Assembly (NCBI GenBank): GCA_028291605.1
Contig: JAQGHS010000138.1
Span: 1-34,408 of the forward strand
Reading direction: 5' to 3'
Length of the DNA: 34,408 bases
From: Planctomycetaceae bacterium
Lineage (GTDB): Bacteria; Planctomycetota; Planctomycetia; Planctomycetales; Planctomycetaceae
Part shown: positions 1 through 7,849 of the stretch, piece by piece
Layout: every line of letters starts with the position of its first letter
Position numbering within the stretch: position 1 is the first letter of the stretch
The notes under the pieces: model-generated
The model's database searches: none
The model's input: the letters and a program-made list of their open reading frames with translations, nothing else
Told to the model about the DNA's origin: nothing
Made by a program: the position numbers and the translations under genes

Positions 1-917
1 GGAACGAAGCGCCCCCTCAACATTGCATCGCCTTGCGAAGTCGGCGACAAAATATGAGACACGCTCCAGAAGTGACGCACGTACCGACTCGCGAGGCGGC
101 ACTTACATAGACTTATGCGTGCGGTCGTAGCGTAAACAGAGAATTCATCGGATTGATGTTCTTCAGATTGCTTGGTGAACCGACTAGTCCGAGATGCATT
201 ATCGATATTAACTGCACTGAAGTATCATCTGGAGAATGACTTCTGGCGATAAGATCGCGGGCAAATGCAATGGCAGCCGAGTCAGAGTATCTTCAAGGTT
301 GGATTGGCTGTTTAGCCTAACTTCGGTAAAGGTCGCGTGTTCAGTCCAGGCCGCCTCCACTCGAAGGGCACATGCGAGAATTCGCAAGCGCCCTTTCTTA
401 TTGCATTTGCGGAATTCACCGCTAGCCAATTTTTGCCTGGAACTTAGCAGCGATCGGTTTTGTACCAGCCAGACCTCAACAATTTGCTTTTCAGTTCTTT
501 TGAAGAGCGAATCCCAGCACCCCTGTGAACAGTCACCGGCATTCTTCCGACAGTGGAATCTCAACTCCACGACTTCCCGATACGGTGCCTCGCCGGTAGG
601 GAACCTCCTGATTTCACTCGCTGAAATGTTTTCGTCACATAATTACAGTAGTCATGTGTGCCCCAAGTGTGAATTGCCGCGTTAACAATTGGAGACACCC
701 TTCGGTTGGTGGCGTTCAACTTATTGAACACCGATCCCCCAGACGCTGGCCCTCATTGAATTCAGATCGCGGATTGCCGAGCCGAGGAGATCGAAGCGAT
801 GACCGCCAGCGATTAATCGTAATTTTGGAGTGCTTGGGAACAAAGAATGCGTCGAAAACCTGCTTTGTCGCGTGTCCAAATCGAGAAATCCCACGCTGGC
901 AGGCCATGGAAGCAAAT
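1..917. other. Leading stretch with no supportable gene
   Basis: The two ORFs offered here (208-570 minus, 236-685 plus) overlap each other on opposite strands, are rich in Arg/Ser/Cys, and show no recognisable domain, signal peptide or ribosome binding site. I treat them as chance frames. The long plus frame that opens at 654 belongs to the next gene, but its first 88 codons look unlike protein and the likely start is 918. One perfect 6-bp inverted repeat with a 4-nt loop (GTTCAA/TTGAAC, 714-729) lies about 190 bp upstream of that start and could be an operator. I could not identify a convincing -35/-10 pair. Confidence 0.5.
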
Positions 918-2687
918 ATGATTGCGACTTCGCTGGGGCGCATCTCGACCGTCTTCAGTTTTCTGGTTCTCCAACTTGCGCTGTCTCGTGCGGCGCTCAG
1001 CTCGGCTGAACGTGCCGGTCTGGAAGCATCAGATCCGATCTCATTGCACATCGCTTGTGCCGAATCGCAACTCGCTGTGTCTTTAGCCGAGAAACGATTG
1101 GCAGAATGGCGCCACCGGGGGCATGCGCGCTTATACCATGAGGGCCATGGGAGTTGGATCAACCAGGCCCAGGCAGACTCGGCCTTTCAAATTGCGGCGT
1201 CCAGGACAATCCATGCCCAACGGTATTGCGACTGGCTGAAGGCATTCGCTGCCGGGAATGCTCGCGAGGGAGATCACGAGGCTTCGAACTCACTCGCACA
1301 GGGCACAGATCGAATCGATGTCATGATCCCTGGATCCCGTGCGGTTATTGGCTGGGTTCGGCCGATGGCGCTGCCTCCAGAATTCCGATCAGCAATCCTC
1401 GACCTGATGCGGCTGCGAGCTGATGTGTGCCAAATCGATCCACACGCTCTGGATCATTCGATTCAGGCAGTCGACGAGGGTAAAGCGGCGGTGCAGTCTC
1501 TGAAGTCCGCGGCAGGATCAATTTCCGAAGTGCAGCACACTGAACTGAAGAGGGATCTCGCTGTGGCCGAGTTGCAGCGCATCAGAGCAGAACAAGATCT
1601 GCGAGAGTTCGAGTTTCAACAACTGAGTCAGTTTGCCGAGGTGAGTATTCTCAATGACACTGATGTTGCTCATGACGCCACGCCAACTTCGGAACGCTGC
1701 CAGATCGCTCTGTTTCGTCAGGCGCGAGAGATCCTTGATCGTGAAATCGGCCAGCAGGGAATGGAGCAAGCCATGCGAGTGAATACTGAGTGGACTCAGC
1801 ACCGACGACAGGCAGCGTTGCGATTCCGGGAGTCTCGGCATTCGATGGCTGACGCGTCAGTGCCGGCCTTATCGCCGAATACTGAACCGGGGGCAAATCA
1901 GGCGGACGCGCGCCGTGCCTGGTTGTCTCAATGGCTGATCAGACTTGATGCAGCAGCGAAGTTTGCAGATTTGCCTGACACCGTCGTCCAGGCCGGGCAT
2001 CAAACTGAATCAATTGGTCAAACGGTTTCCTCTCACGCGGACGTAGTGGACATTCTGCCTGTAAAATCGGTTCCACACGAGCTTCGACGGGATTTGAGAA
2101 GCTGCAAGCGTCTGTTGGAATTGGTGAGGGAGTGGTATGGTGCGGAAGCAAATGTCGCCGCGGCCAGAATTGACTGCGACTTGAGATCTAGGGTGTTGAC
2201 CCGGGTCACAACATCGGCGAGATCTAATCAGCAAGAGTCGGCACAGTTGAGGTACTCAACGGAATTAAAACAAGCAGAACTGAAGATTGCCGAAGACGAT
2301 CGGGATCTGATCGCAATGCTGATTCGACACGCACTGGAGTCGCCGCCACACAGCCCCCTGCCCGCGTCAAACCTGCGTTTAATCGATGCTGAATTGAGTC
2401 ACATTCTGCTGCAGACGGCAAGACACCGAGTGCTGGCGGCAGCTCATCCCGCAAACGAAGACGTCACGCGTGCCAAGTCTCGGCGCGATTCGCTGGTGGA
2501 ACTCCAGAAGGAGGGGCAAGCCTCGCACGCTGAAGTTCAAGCCGCCGAGGTCCATGTCCGGCAAGCCGTGTTGCGTTGGAGAGCCAGCGATCAACAGCAG
2601 CGGCTGGCCGAGATTGATGCCCGATTGATGGCCCAAATCCTCGCCCTGCGGACCACTCACGCGACCACGGAAACGAACGGAAAGTAA
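918..2687 (+). CDS. Exported alpha-helical (coiled-coil) protein of unknown function
   Basis: I do not recognise a named family. The track extends this frame back to 654, but ATG 918 is preceded by GGAAG with 5-nt spacing and begins a good signal peptide (MIATSLGRISTVFSF, then a hydrophobic stretch and a small-residue cleavage region). ATG 906 is the alternative. The roughly 560-residue mature part is almost entirely charged heptad-like helix, rich in Ala, Glu, Arg and Gln, with few aromatics and no membrane segment. It contains several helix-turn-helix stretches such as LVELQKEGQASHAEVQAAEV that resemble the hairpins of TolC and HlyD proteins. The stop is 3 nt before the next ATG, so the two genes are probably co-transcribed. 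With two TolC genes downstream, a periplasmic accessory of an export complex is possible, but this is inference. Confidence 0.7.
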   Translation: MIATSLGRISTVFSFLVLQLALSRAALSSAERAGLEASDPISLHIACAESQLAVSLAEKRLAEWRHRGHARLYHEGHGSWINQAQADSAFQIAASRTIHAQRYCDWLKAFAAGNAREGDHEASNSLAQGTDRIDVMIPGSRAVIGWVRPMALPPEFRSAILDLMRLRADVCQIDPHALDHSIQAVDEGKAAVQSLKSAAGSISEVQHTELKRDLAVAELQRIRAEQDLREFEFQQLSQFAEVSILNDTDVAHDATPTSERCQIALFRQAREILDREIGQQGMEQAMRVNTEWTQHRRQAALRFRESRHSMADASVPALSPNTEPGANQADARRAWLSQWLIRLDAAAKFADLPDTVVQAGHQTESIGQTVSSHADVVDILPVKSVPHELRRDLRSCKRLLELVREWYGAEANVAAARIDCDLRSRVLTRVTTSARSNQQESAQLRYSTELKQAELKIAEDDRDLIAMLIRHALESPPHSPLPASNLRLIDAELSHILLQTARHRVLAAAHPANEDVTRAKSRRDSLVELQKEGQASHAEVQAAEVHVRQAVLRWRASDQQQRLAEIDARLMAQILALRTTHATTETNGK

Positions 2688-2690
2688 GCC

Positions 2691-3179
2691 ATGTTCCATC
2701 ACTATTTGAAAAGTCACGTCGCCCTCTTGATCTTCGTGGCGTGCTTTGCCAATGCAGGGGGAGTCTGTGTTGGAGGCGACCCGTTTTACTACTCAACATG
2801 GTATTCCCAGCCGAGTCCGGCACTCAGTTGGGCGAGTGCTTCGGTGATGCCGGGGGATCGGTTCGGCCCGGTGTATTCCGGCGCGTTGCCGGCGAATTTC
2901 GACTCGCCGTTGTTCTATCAACCGGGATACGGTTATGTGACACCGGCCTCCCCTTTTCGATCCACGCTGCGCTATTACGGCCAGGGATATGCCTATGGGG
3001 GATTGTCCTATGGCACCAGGCCGGGTGCGTTTCTCAATCCAGGCTCCGGAATCGGGGGGTACTCATCAATTGGCATCCAGAATCGTTTTGGCGGAGTGAA
3101 TACCCTTGGGATGCTGCACCCACCTTATTACCTTCCTGGCTCACCGGGAAATGACCGCGAGTTCCTCTTCCGCTGGTGA
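2691..3179 (+). CDS. Small Gly/Tyr/Pro-rich exported protein
   Basis: This is a 162-residue protein with a clear signal peptide (HYLKSHVALLIFVACFANAGG). The mature part is low in charge and rich in Gly, Tyr, Ser and Pro, with repeated aromatic-glycine patches such as YQPGYGYVTP and YYGQGYAYGGLSYG. It has no recognisable enzyme domain. The composition is typical of extracellular matrix, sheath or surface-structure proteins that pack through aromatic/glycine stretches. The ATG lies 3 nt after the stop of the preceding helical protein, so the two are likely an operon and may act together. A cargo for the neighbouring export proteins is a possible role, not shown by the sequence. An overlapping 137-aa frame (2741-3154) is a shadow. 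Confidence 0.7.
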   Translation: MFHHYLKSHVALLIFVACFANAGGVCVGGDPFYYSTWYSQPSPALSWASASVMPGDRFGPVYSGALPANFDSPLFYQPGYGYVTPASPFRSTLRYYGQGYAYGGLSYGTRPGAFLNPGSGIGGYSSIGIQNRFGGVNTLGMLHPPYYLPGSPGNDREFLFRW

Positions 3180-3512
3180 TTTGTAGCGAGTGTAACCGAA
3201 CAGATTCACCTCCAGTGCGTGCATTGCCTAAAGCTGGCGAAACGCTCGCGTGCCCGCATATTTTCACCAGCCAGCAAAGTTTCCCCAATGCGAATTAAGT
3301 TGACTTTTCCGGATATACGCTTTATGCGGGGCGTATGCCCCCAGTCGCAGTAGTAAACGAAATTATGGCTGGCCCGGTCACAACCAAAAGGCGCGTTGAA
3401 GGGAACTTACCGATCATTCAGATGCAAAGAGTTGTAACGATCATTCCGCGATTCAGTTCGTCTCGATGGAAATCGCCCTTGGCCACGGCGGTAAGGAAAC
3501 GCAGCACGGATT
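3180..3512. other. 333-bp intergenic region ahead of the TolC pair
   Basis: There is no credible gene here. The 102-aa frame at 3335-3643 overlaps the TolC start and is basic and featureless. The region holds a candidate sigma-70 promoter (3300-3328), and directly behind it a small GC-rich inverted repeat, GGGGC-GTAT-GCCCC (about 3328-3341), which could be an operator or a 5' mRNA hairpin. It therefore plausibly separates the 918-3179 unit from the TolC unit. Confidence 0.45.
3300..3328 (+). promoter_or_regulatory. Candidate sigma-70-type promoter for the TolC pair
   Basis: TTGACT (3300-3305, five of six matches to the -35 consensus) is followed by a 17-nt spacer and TATGCG (3323-3328), a weak -10 that matches only in TAT. 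It lies about 185 bp upstream of the TolC start. Spacing is ideal but the -10 is poor, so this is a tentative call. Confidence 0.3.
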
Positions 3513-5747
3513 ATGGGATCAAGCGCAGTCACGCCCGTTGGAGAACGCGTCAGGGAGAACCTGAGAGCGGGCGCGCTTCGATTCGTTCCACGGGTCTGGC
3601 CTTATCTCATCCTCATGTTGCTACACACAGCATGGGCCGTTAACAGTTTCTCGCAGGATCGGTCGAAGGGACGAACGCTGCTGCCGGACAGTCCTCCAGA
3701 GAGGACCAGTTCCAGCGTTCGAGTTCGTCCGACCGCGTCCGAGGACACGGGCGACAGACGGTCGCCAGTACAGACTGTCGCCCCGAATCGCAGGCCGATT
3801 CGGCAGGGAACTGTGCCGGTTCAGCCGGATTTCGTCCAGGCCTCGCAGCAATCAGAGCAGCGCGACCCTGCGCCTGCACGCGGGCGCGATGCCGCCGATG
3901 TTGAATCGACACCCGGGAATATCGTGAAATCCGTTGAACCCTGGTGGCATAAAGAGGTCCAGGCCCAAACTCGAGATGTCCCGTCGACGGTGCCGGTGAC
4001 CCTGGAATCACTGATCCTTAGTGCGTTAAGTAGTTCGTCGCAAATCCGCGTCTTCAAGGAATTGCCGTTGATTCGGGAGACGGCCATCTATGAGGCGGAC
4101 GCTGCATTTGATTCGGCAGCGTTCGTGGAATCACGTTGGGACGACACCAACGACCCCGTCGGCAACTTGCTGACGACTGGTGGTGCGTCGAGATACAAAA
4201 ACCATCAATGGTCGGGTGCCGCTGGCATGCGAAAGCGGACTCGGGTGGGTGGTACGCTCGAAGTGTCCGACCGCTTCGGCTGGCAGCGGACGAACTCAAT
4301 CTACTTTCAACCTCCGGTACAAGGGACATCAAAACTGGCCATCAGCTACTCACAGCCGCTGCTGCGGGGGCGTGGCAAGTACTACAACGAAAGCCTGATT
4401 GTTCTGGCGGGCATTGATCACTCGGTGTCGGAAAACGAGTTCTCCCGACAGCTTCAAGCGCACATACTGGATGTCGCCCGCGCCTACTGGAATCTCTATC
4501 TGGAACGAGCCAACCTGGTCCAGAAACAACGAGCGGTATTACGCGCGACCAGCATTCTCAAGCAACTCTCCGCACGCGCGGATCTCGATGCCGTGGCCTC
4601 GCAAATTCAACGGGCCGAAGCAGAAGTAGCGACCCGCGAATCGGATCTCCTGCGTGCCGAAATGGCCGTTGAGAACGTCGAGGCGAATATCAGGACTCTG
4701 GTCAGCGACCCCGCACTGGGGTCGAGCGAATCGGATGTCGAGCTGCTCCCGATGGAGATGCCCAGTGACGAGAGAATTCCGGTCGACATGCAATTGGCGC
4801 TGACCGTCGCCCTGGAGACGCGACCGGAAATTGAGCAGGCGTTCCGGCAAGTAAAAGGGGGGATGGTTCGGGCCGACATGTCGAAAAGCGAAATACTTCC
4901 CATCTTAACACTAATTACCGAGGCCTATGTCGCCGGCCTGCAGGGGGGCGGCAGCATTGGCGATGCCTTTACCGACCAGTTTCGGGTCGGTGGACCGGGC
5001 TACTCAATTGGTCTCCAGTTTGAAGTCCCCCTCGGAAACCGTGCAGCACTGTCCCGCAACGAACGCCGTCAGTACGAACTGCGACAGCTTCGTAATCAAT
5101 ACGCCTCGACTGTCAGCACGGTCTCGCTGGAAGTTGAAGTGGCCGTGCGCGAGGTGGAGACATCCTATAACGAAATGCAGGCTCAGCGACGAGCCATGAT
5201 TGCCAGCAGATCCCAGTACATCACTCTGCTGCGACGCTGGGAATTACTCCCCGGTGAAGAGAACACGGCCTCCCTGATGCTGGAGAATCTGTTGATTGCC
5301 CAGGAACGCCTGATGAGTTCCGAGATCGCTTACACACAGGCTTGGACAACCTATAACTTGTCCCTCATCTATCTGCGGAAGGCGACCGGCGAATTGTTGC
5401 AGTCCTGCGGGATCTCGTGGGCAGACTATCTGAAGGACTGCCAGGCCTGTGACGGGGAGTTCCCATTAGATCCTCGCCTGATGCAGCCTGCTTCGCCAGC
5501 TAAAGCCCAAGCTCCACCTGCACCGAAGGTCGCCCAGCAACAGCAACAGAAACAGCAGACAACCAGGGGAAGTGCCGCGCAAGTCGCCGAGGAGTATGAG
5601 ACGACAAGCGACGCAGTTGAGCCGCGGGCAGTGCCCGGACAGCGCGATGATTCCAGGATCAAGAAGTCGTCTCCAGTGACGGAGCGGAAGGTCGCGCCGG
5701 TCAGACGTTCGATTTTCGCTCGTCCGGCAAAGCCCAAGCCACAATAG
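3513..5747 (+). CDS. TolC-family outer-membrane factor, first of a tandem pair
   Basis: This is a 744-residue outer-membrane channel component that would form the exit duct for an HlyD-linked exporter. An N-terminal export signal (VWPYLILMLLHTAWAV, about residues 28-43, after an Arg-containing leader) is followed by a Pro/Arg-rich linker of about 100 residues. Then come two TolC-like halves of long amphipathic helices and beta strands. Motifs shared with the next gene include ESRWDDTNDPVG, QPLLRGRGKYYNES and EAYVAGLQGGGSIGDAF. It is longer than typical TolC (about 450-500 residues) because of the linker and a tail of about 110 residues rich in Ala, Pro and Gln (QQQQQKQQ) that ends in Lys/Pro. 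ATG 3513 has no strong ribosome binding site, so the start is uncertain. The next gene follows after about 50 bp. Family call firm; substrate unknown. Confidence 0.88.
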   Translation: MGSSAVTPVGERVRENLRAGALRFVPRVWPYLILMLLHTAWAVNSFSQDRSKGRTLLPDSPPERTSSSVRVRPTASEDTGDRRSPVQTVAPNRRPIRQGTVPVQPDFVQASQQSEQRDPAPARGRDAADVESTPGNIVKSVEPWWHKEVQAQTRDVPSTVPVTLESLILSALSSSSQIRVFKELPLIRETAIYEADAAFDSAAFVESRWDDTNDPVGNLLTTGGASRYKNHQWSGAAGMRKRTRVGGTLEVSDRFGWQRTNSIYFQPPVQGTSKLAISYSQPLLRGRGKYYNESLIVLAGIDHSVSENEFSRQLQAHILDVARAYWNLYLERANLVQKQRAVLRATSILKQLSARADLDAVASQIQRAEAEVATRESDLLRAEMAVENVEANIRTLVSDPALGSSESDVELLPMEMPSDERIPVDMQLALTVALETRPEIEQAFRQVKGGMVRADMSKSEILPILTLITEAYVAGLQGGGSIGDAFTDQFRVGGPGYSIGLQFEVPLGNRAALSRNERRQYELRQLRNQYASTVSTVSLEVEVAVREVETSYNEMQAQRRAMIASRSQYITLLRRWELLPGEENTASLMLENLLIAQERLMSSEIAYTQAWTTYNLSLIYLRKATGELLQSCGISWADYLKDCQACDGEFPLDPRLMQPASPAKAQAPPAPKVAQQQQQKQQTTRGSAAQVAEEYETTSDAVEPRAVPGQRDDSRIKKSSPVTERKVAPVRRSIFARPAKPKPQ

Positions 5748-5800
5748 ATTGTGATTGCGAATCGCACGGAGCATCCCGAAAAATATTGGAATGTCATGCC

Positions 5801-7744
5801 ATGCCAGACCAGACCCAACACAATTTGATCAAGGCCACTGCAGCATGGCGCGGCTGGGTGGCCGTATCTGTGATGGGATGGATGATCTGCTGCATCCTGG
5901 CTGTGTCCCTCGTTGCTGATGACGATGTCCCCCGGGGCGCGACTGTTCGTCAGTCGAATCTCAAGCAGCCTCCATCCGATAGATTTAAATCAGTCGAGCG
6001 CAGGTTGCCGCTACATTCTCCAGTTGCCTCGGCCACTCGATCAAACAAGGAACAACGGGCGCCGATCAGGACTGCGGAGCAAGTTCAGCCCGTACCAGCG
6101 AGGGGGCATTCCGTACCGAATGTGAAACCCGTTCACAATGTTTCGACAGCAGATGTTGTCCCGGCCGAATCTGAGCAGTCCTGGTGGCTGAAGCCCATGA
6201 TGGAGCCCATGCGTAACGACGCCGAAACTCTCTCCATCTCTCTCGAGTCAGTCCTGGTCCGCACTCTGCAGCACTCCTACCAGATCAAGTTCTTCAGCGA
6301 CGTCCCGTTGATTCGCGAAACGGGCATCGTCGAAGCGGAAGCGGCTTTCGACTGGTATGGATTCCTCGAGAGTCGCTGGGATGACACGAATGATCCCGTC
6401 GGTAGTGTCTTAACCGGTGTACCGCAGGGGGGCAGGTACAAGAATAACCAGTTCTCAAGCTCGACCGGTGCACGCAAGCGAACACTGGCCGGCGGCCAGT
6501 TAGAGGCGGCTCAAAGCTTTGGCTTTCAGCAGAGTAATTCGGTCTACCTGGTGCCATCGCCGCAGGGAACTGCTCGCTTATCGCTGGGCTACACGCATCC
6601 GCTGATGCGTGGACGCGGTCAGGTCTATACCACAAGCCTGGTTTGCCTCGCGCAGATCGACAAGGCCATCTCGGAGCAGGAATTCTCGCGTCAGATACAG
6701 TCGCATCTCATGGATGTGGCCCGGGCGTTCTGGCAGTTGCACATTGCGCGGGCCACGGTCATACAGAAACGCAGGTCGCTCAAGTTGATAACCAACCTGG
6801 CCAATCAACTTCGCGAGCGCTCTGAGATCGATATGGCCGTGACGCAACTCGAACGTGCCGATGCGGAAATTGCCACGCGTGAGGCTGAGTTTACCCGAGC
6901 CATTACTGCCATGCGAAATGCCGAGGGGCGGCTGCGAGCTCTGGTGAACGACCCCGAACTGGGATCCTACCAAGACGTCGAATTGATCCCGCTCGACGTT
7001 CCGCTCAGGGACTCGATTCCCATCGATATGCAAATGGCCCTGACCCGGGCCCTGCAGTTTCGACCCGAGCTGCAGCAGGCGCTGGAACAGATCAAGGCGG
7101 CCGCAATTCGCCTGGACATATCACAGAATCAGATCTTACCGCTGTTGAATCTGACCACTGAAGTCTATGTCGCCGGTCTGCAGGGCGGCGCCAGTGTGGG
7201 CGATGCCTGGGTCGACCAGTTCTCGGTCGGCGGTCCCGGATATGCGATCAGCAGCACCTTTGAGTACCCCCTCGGTAATCGGGCCGCTCGGACCCGGGCC
7301 GATCGCCGCACCCTGGAACTGCGGCAAATGCAGGCGCAGTATGAAACCACGCTCAAAGTGCTGAAGCTGGACGTCGGGACCGCGATCCGCGAACTCCGGA
7401 CGTCGTACGCCGAAATGCTGGCCCAGGGAAAGGTGGCGGAAGCGACGGTCGCACAATTGAGCGACATCGTCGAGCGTTGGAATTACCTGTCTGGTGAAGA
7501 CGGTAATGGGACGTTGATTCTGGAGAATATGCTGCGAACTCAGAATCGAGTCACGAATGCGGAAGCGGCTTACCTGAAAGCGTGGGTGACATATAATCTG
7601 GCACTCATCAACATCAAGAAGTCTACCGGAGAATTGCTGCAGCACGAGCGAATGAGCTGGAAGGACTACTACAACGAGTGCGAAGGGATCAAGACCCGGA
7701 CACTCGAAAAGCCCGACCTTGGTCTTCAAGGCTGGCGCCCGTAG
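5801..7744 (+). CDS. TolC-family outer-membrane factor, second of a tandem pair
   Basis: This is a paralogue of the preceding gene with the same layout: a signal peptide (WVAVSVMGWMICCILAVSLVA), a Pro-rich linker of about 100 residues, then the two-fold TolC repeat. Shared blocks include ESRWDDTNDPVG, HPLMRGRGQVY, EVYVAGLQGGASVGDAW and SVGGPGYAIS. The similarity is strong enough to infer a local duplication. Unlike its neighbour it lacks the Gln-rich C-terminal tail and ends soon after the last helix. The track starts at TTG 5786; ATG 5801, with GGA about 10 nt upstream, is more likely and gives 647 residues. Having two channels suggests mixed trimers or two cargo routes (inference). The gene converges on the cyclic-di-GMP gene, with about 105 bp between the two stop codons. 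Confidence 0.88.
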   Translation: MPDQTQHNLIKATAAWRGWVAVSVMGWMICCILAVSLVADDDVPRGATVRQSNLKQPPSDRFKSVERRLPLHSPVASATRSNKEQRAPIRTAEQVQPVPARGHSVPNVKPVHNVSTADVVPAESEQSWWLKPMMEPMRNDAETLSISLESVLVRTLQHSYQIKFFSDVPLIRETGIVEAEAAFDWYGFLESRWDDTNDPVGSVLTGVPQGGRYKNNQFSSSTGARKRTLAGGQLEAAQSFGFQQSNSVYLVPSPQGTARLSLGYTHPLMRGRGQVYTTSLVCLAQIDKAISEQEFSRQIQSHLMDVARAFWQLHIARATVIQKRRSLKLITNLANQLRERSEIDMAVTQLERADAEIATREAEFTRAITAMRNAEGRLRALVNDPELGSYQDVELIPLDVPLRDSIPIDMQMALTRALQFRPELQQALEQIKAAAIRLDISQNQILPLLNLTTEVYVAGLQGGASVGDAWVDQFSVGGPGYAISSTFEYPLGNRAARTRADRRTLELRQMQAQYETTLKVLKLDVGTAIRELRTSYAEMLAQGKVAEATVAQLSDIVERWNYLSGEDGNGTLILENMLRTQNRVTNAEAAYLKAWVTYNLALINIKKSTGELLQHERMSWKDYYNECEGIKTRTLEKPDLGLQGWRP

Positions 7745-7849
7745 CCCGTTCGAACAACACGTTGGCCCCGTTCGCCAGGAGTTGGACCAGAACGCGGGCT
7801 TCCCGCCCATCGGTAAGCATTGCCACGAAACCAGCAGTGTGCCGTCGGC

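Noticed and set aside
236-685. 149-aa plus ORF with an overlapping 120-aa minus ORF (208-570)
   Set aside because: Each overlaps the other on opposite strands; neither shows a domain, signal peptide or ribosome binding site, and the composition is Arg/Ser/Cys-rich as in chance frames.
3335-3643. 102-aa plus ORF between the Gly/Tyr-rich gene and TolC
   Set aside because: It overlaps the well supported TolC gene by about 130 bp, is basic and has no recognisable feature.
7745-7849. Possible bidirectional terminator between the TolC and cyclic-di-GMP genes (GCGGG-CTT-CCCGC)
   Set aside because: The stem is only 5 bp with a 3-nt loop and neither strand has a T-tract after it.
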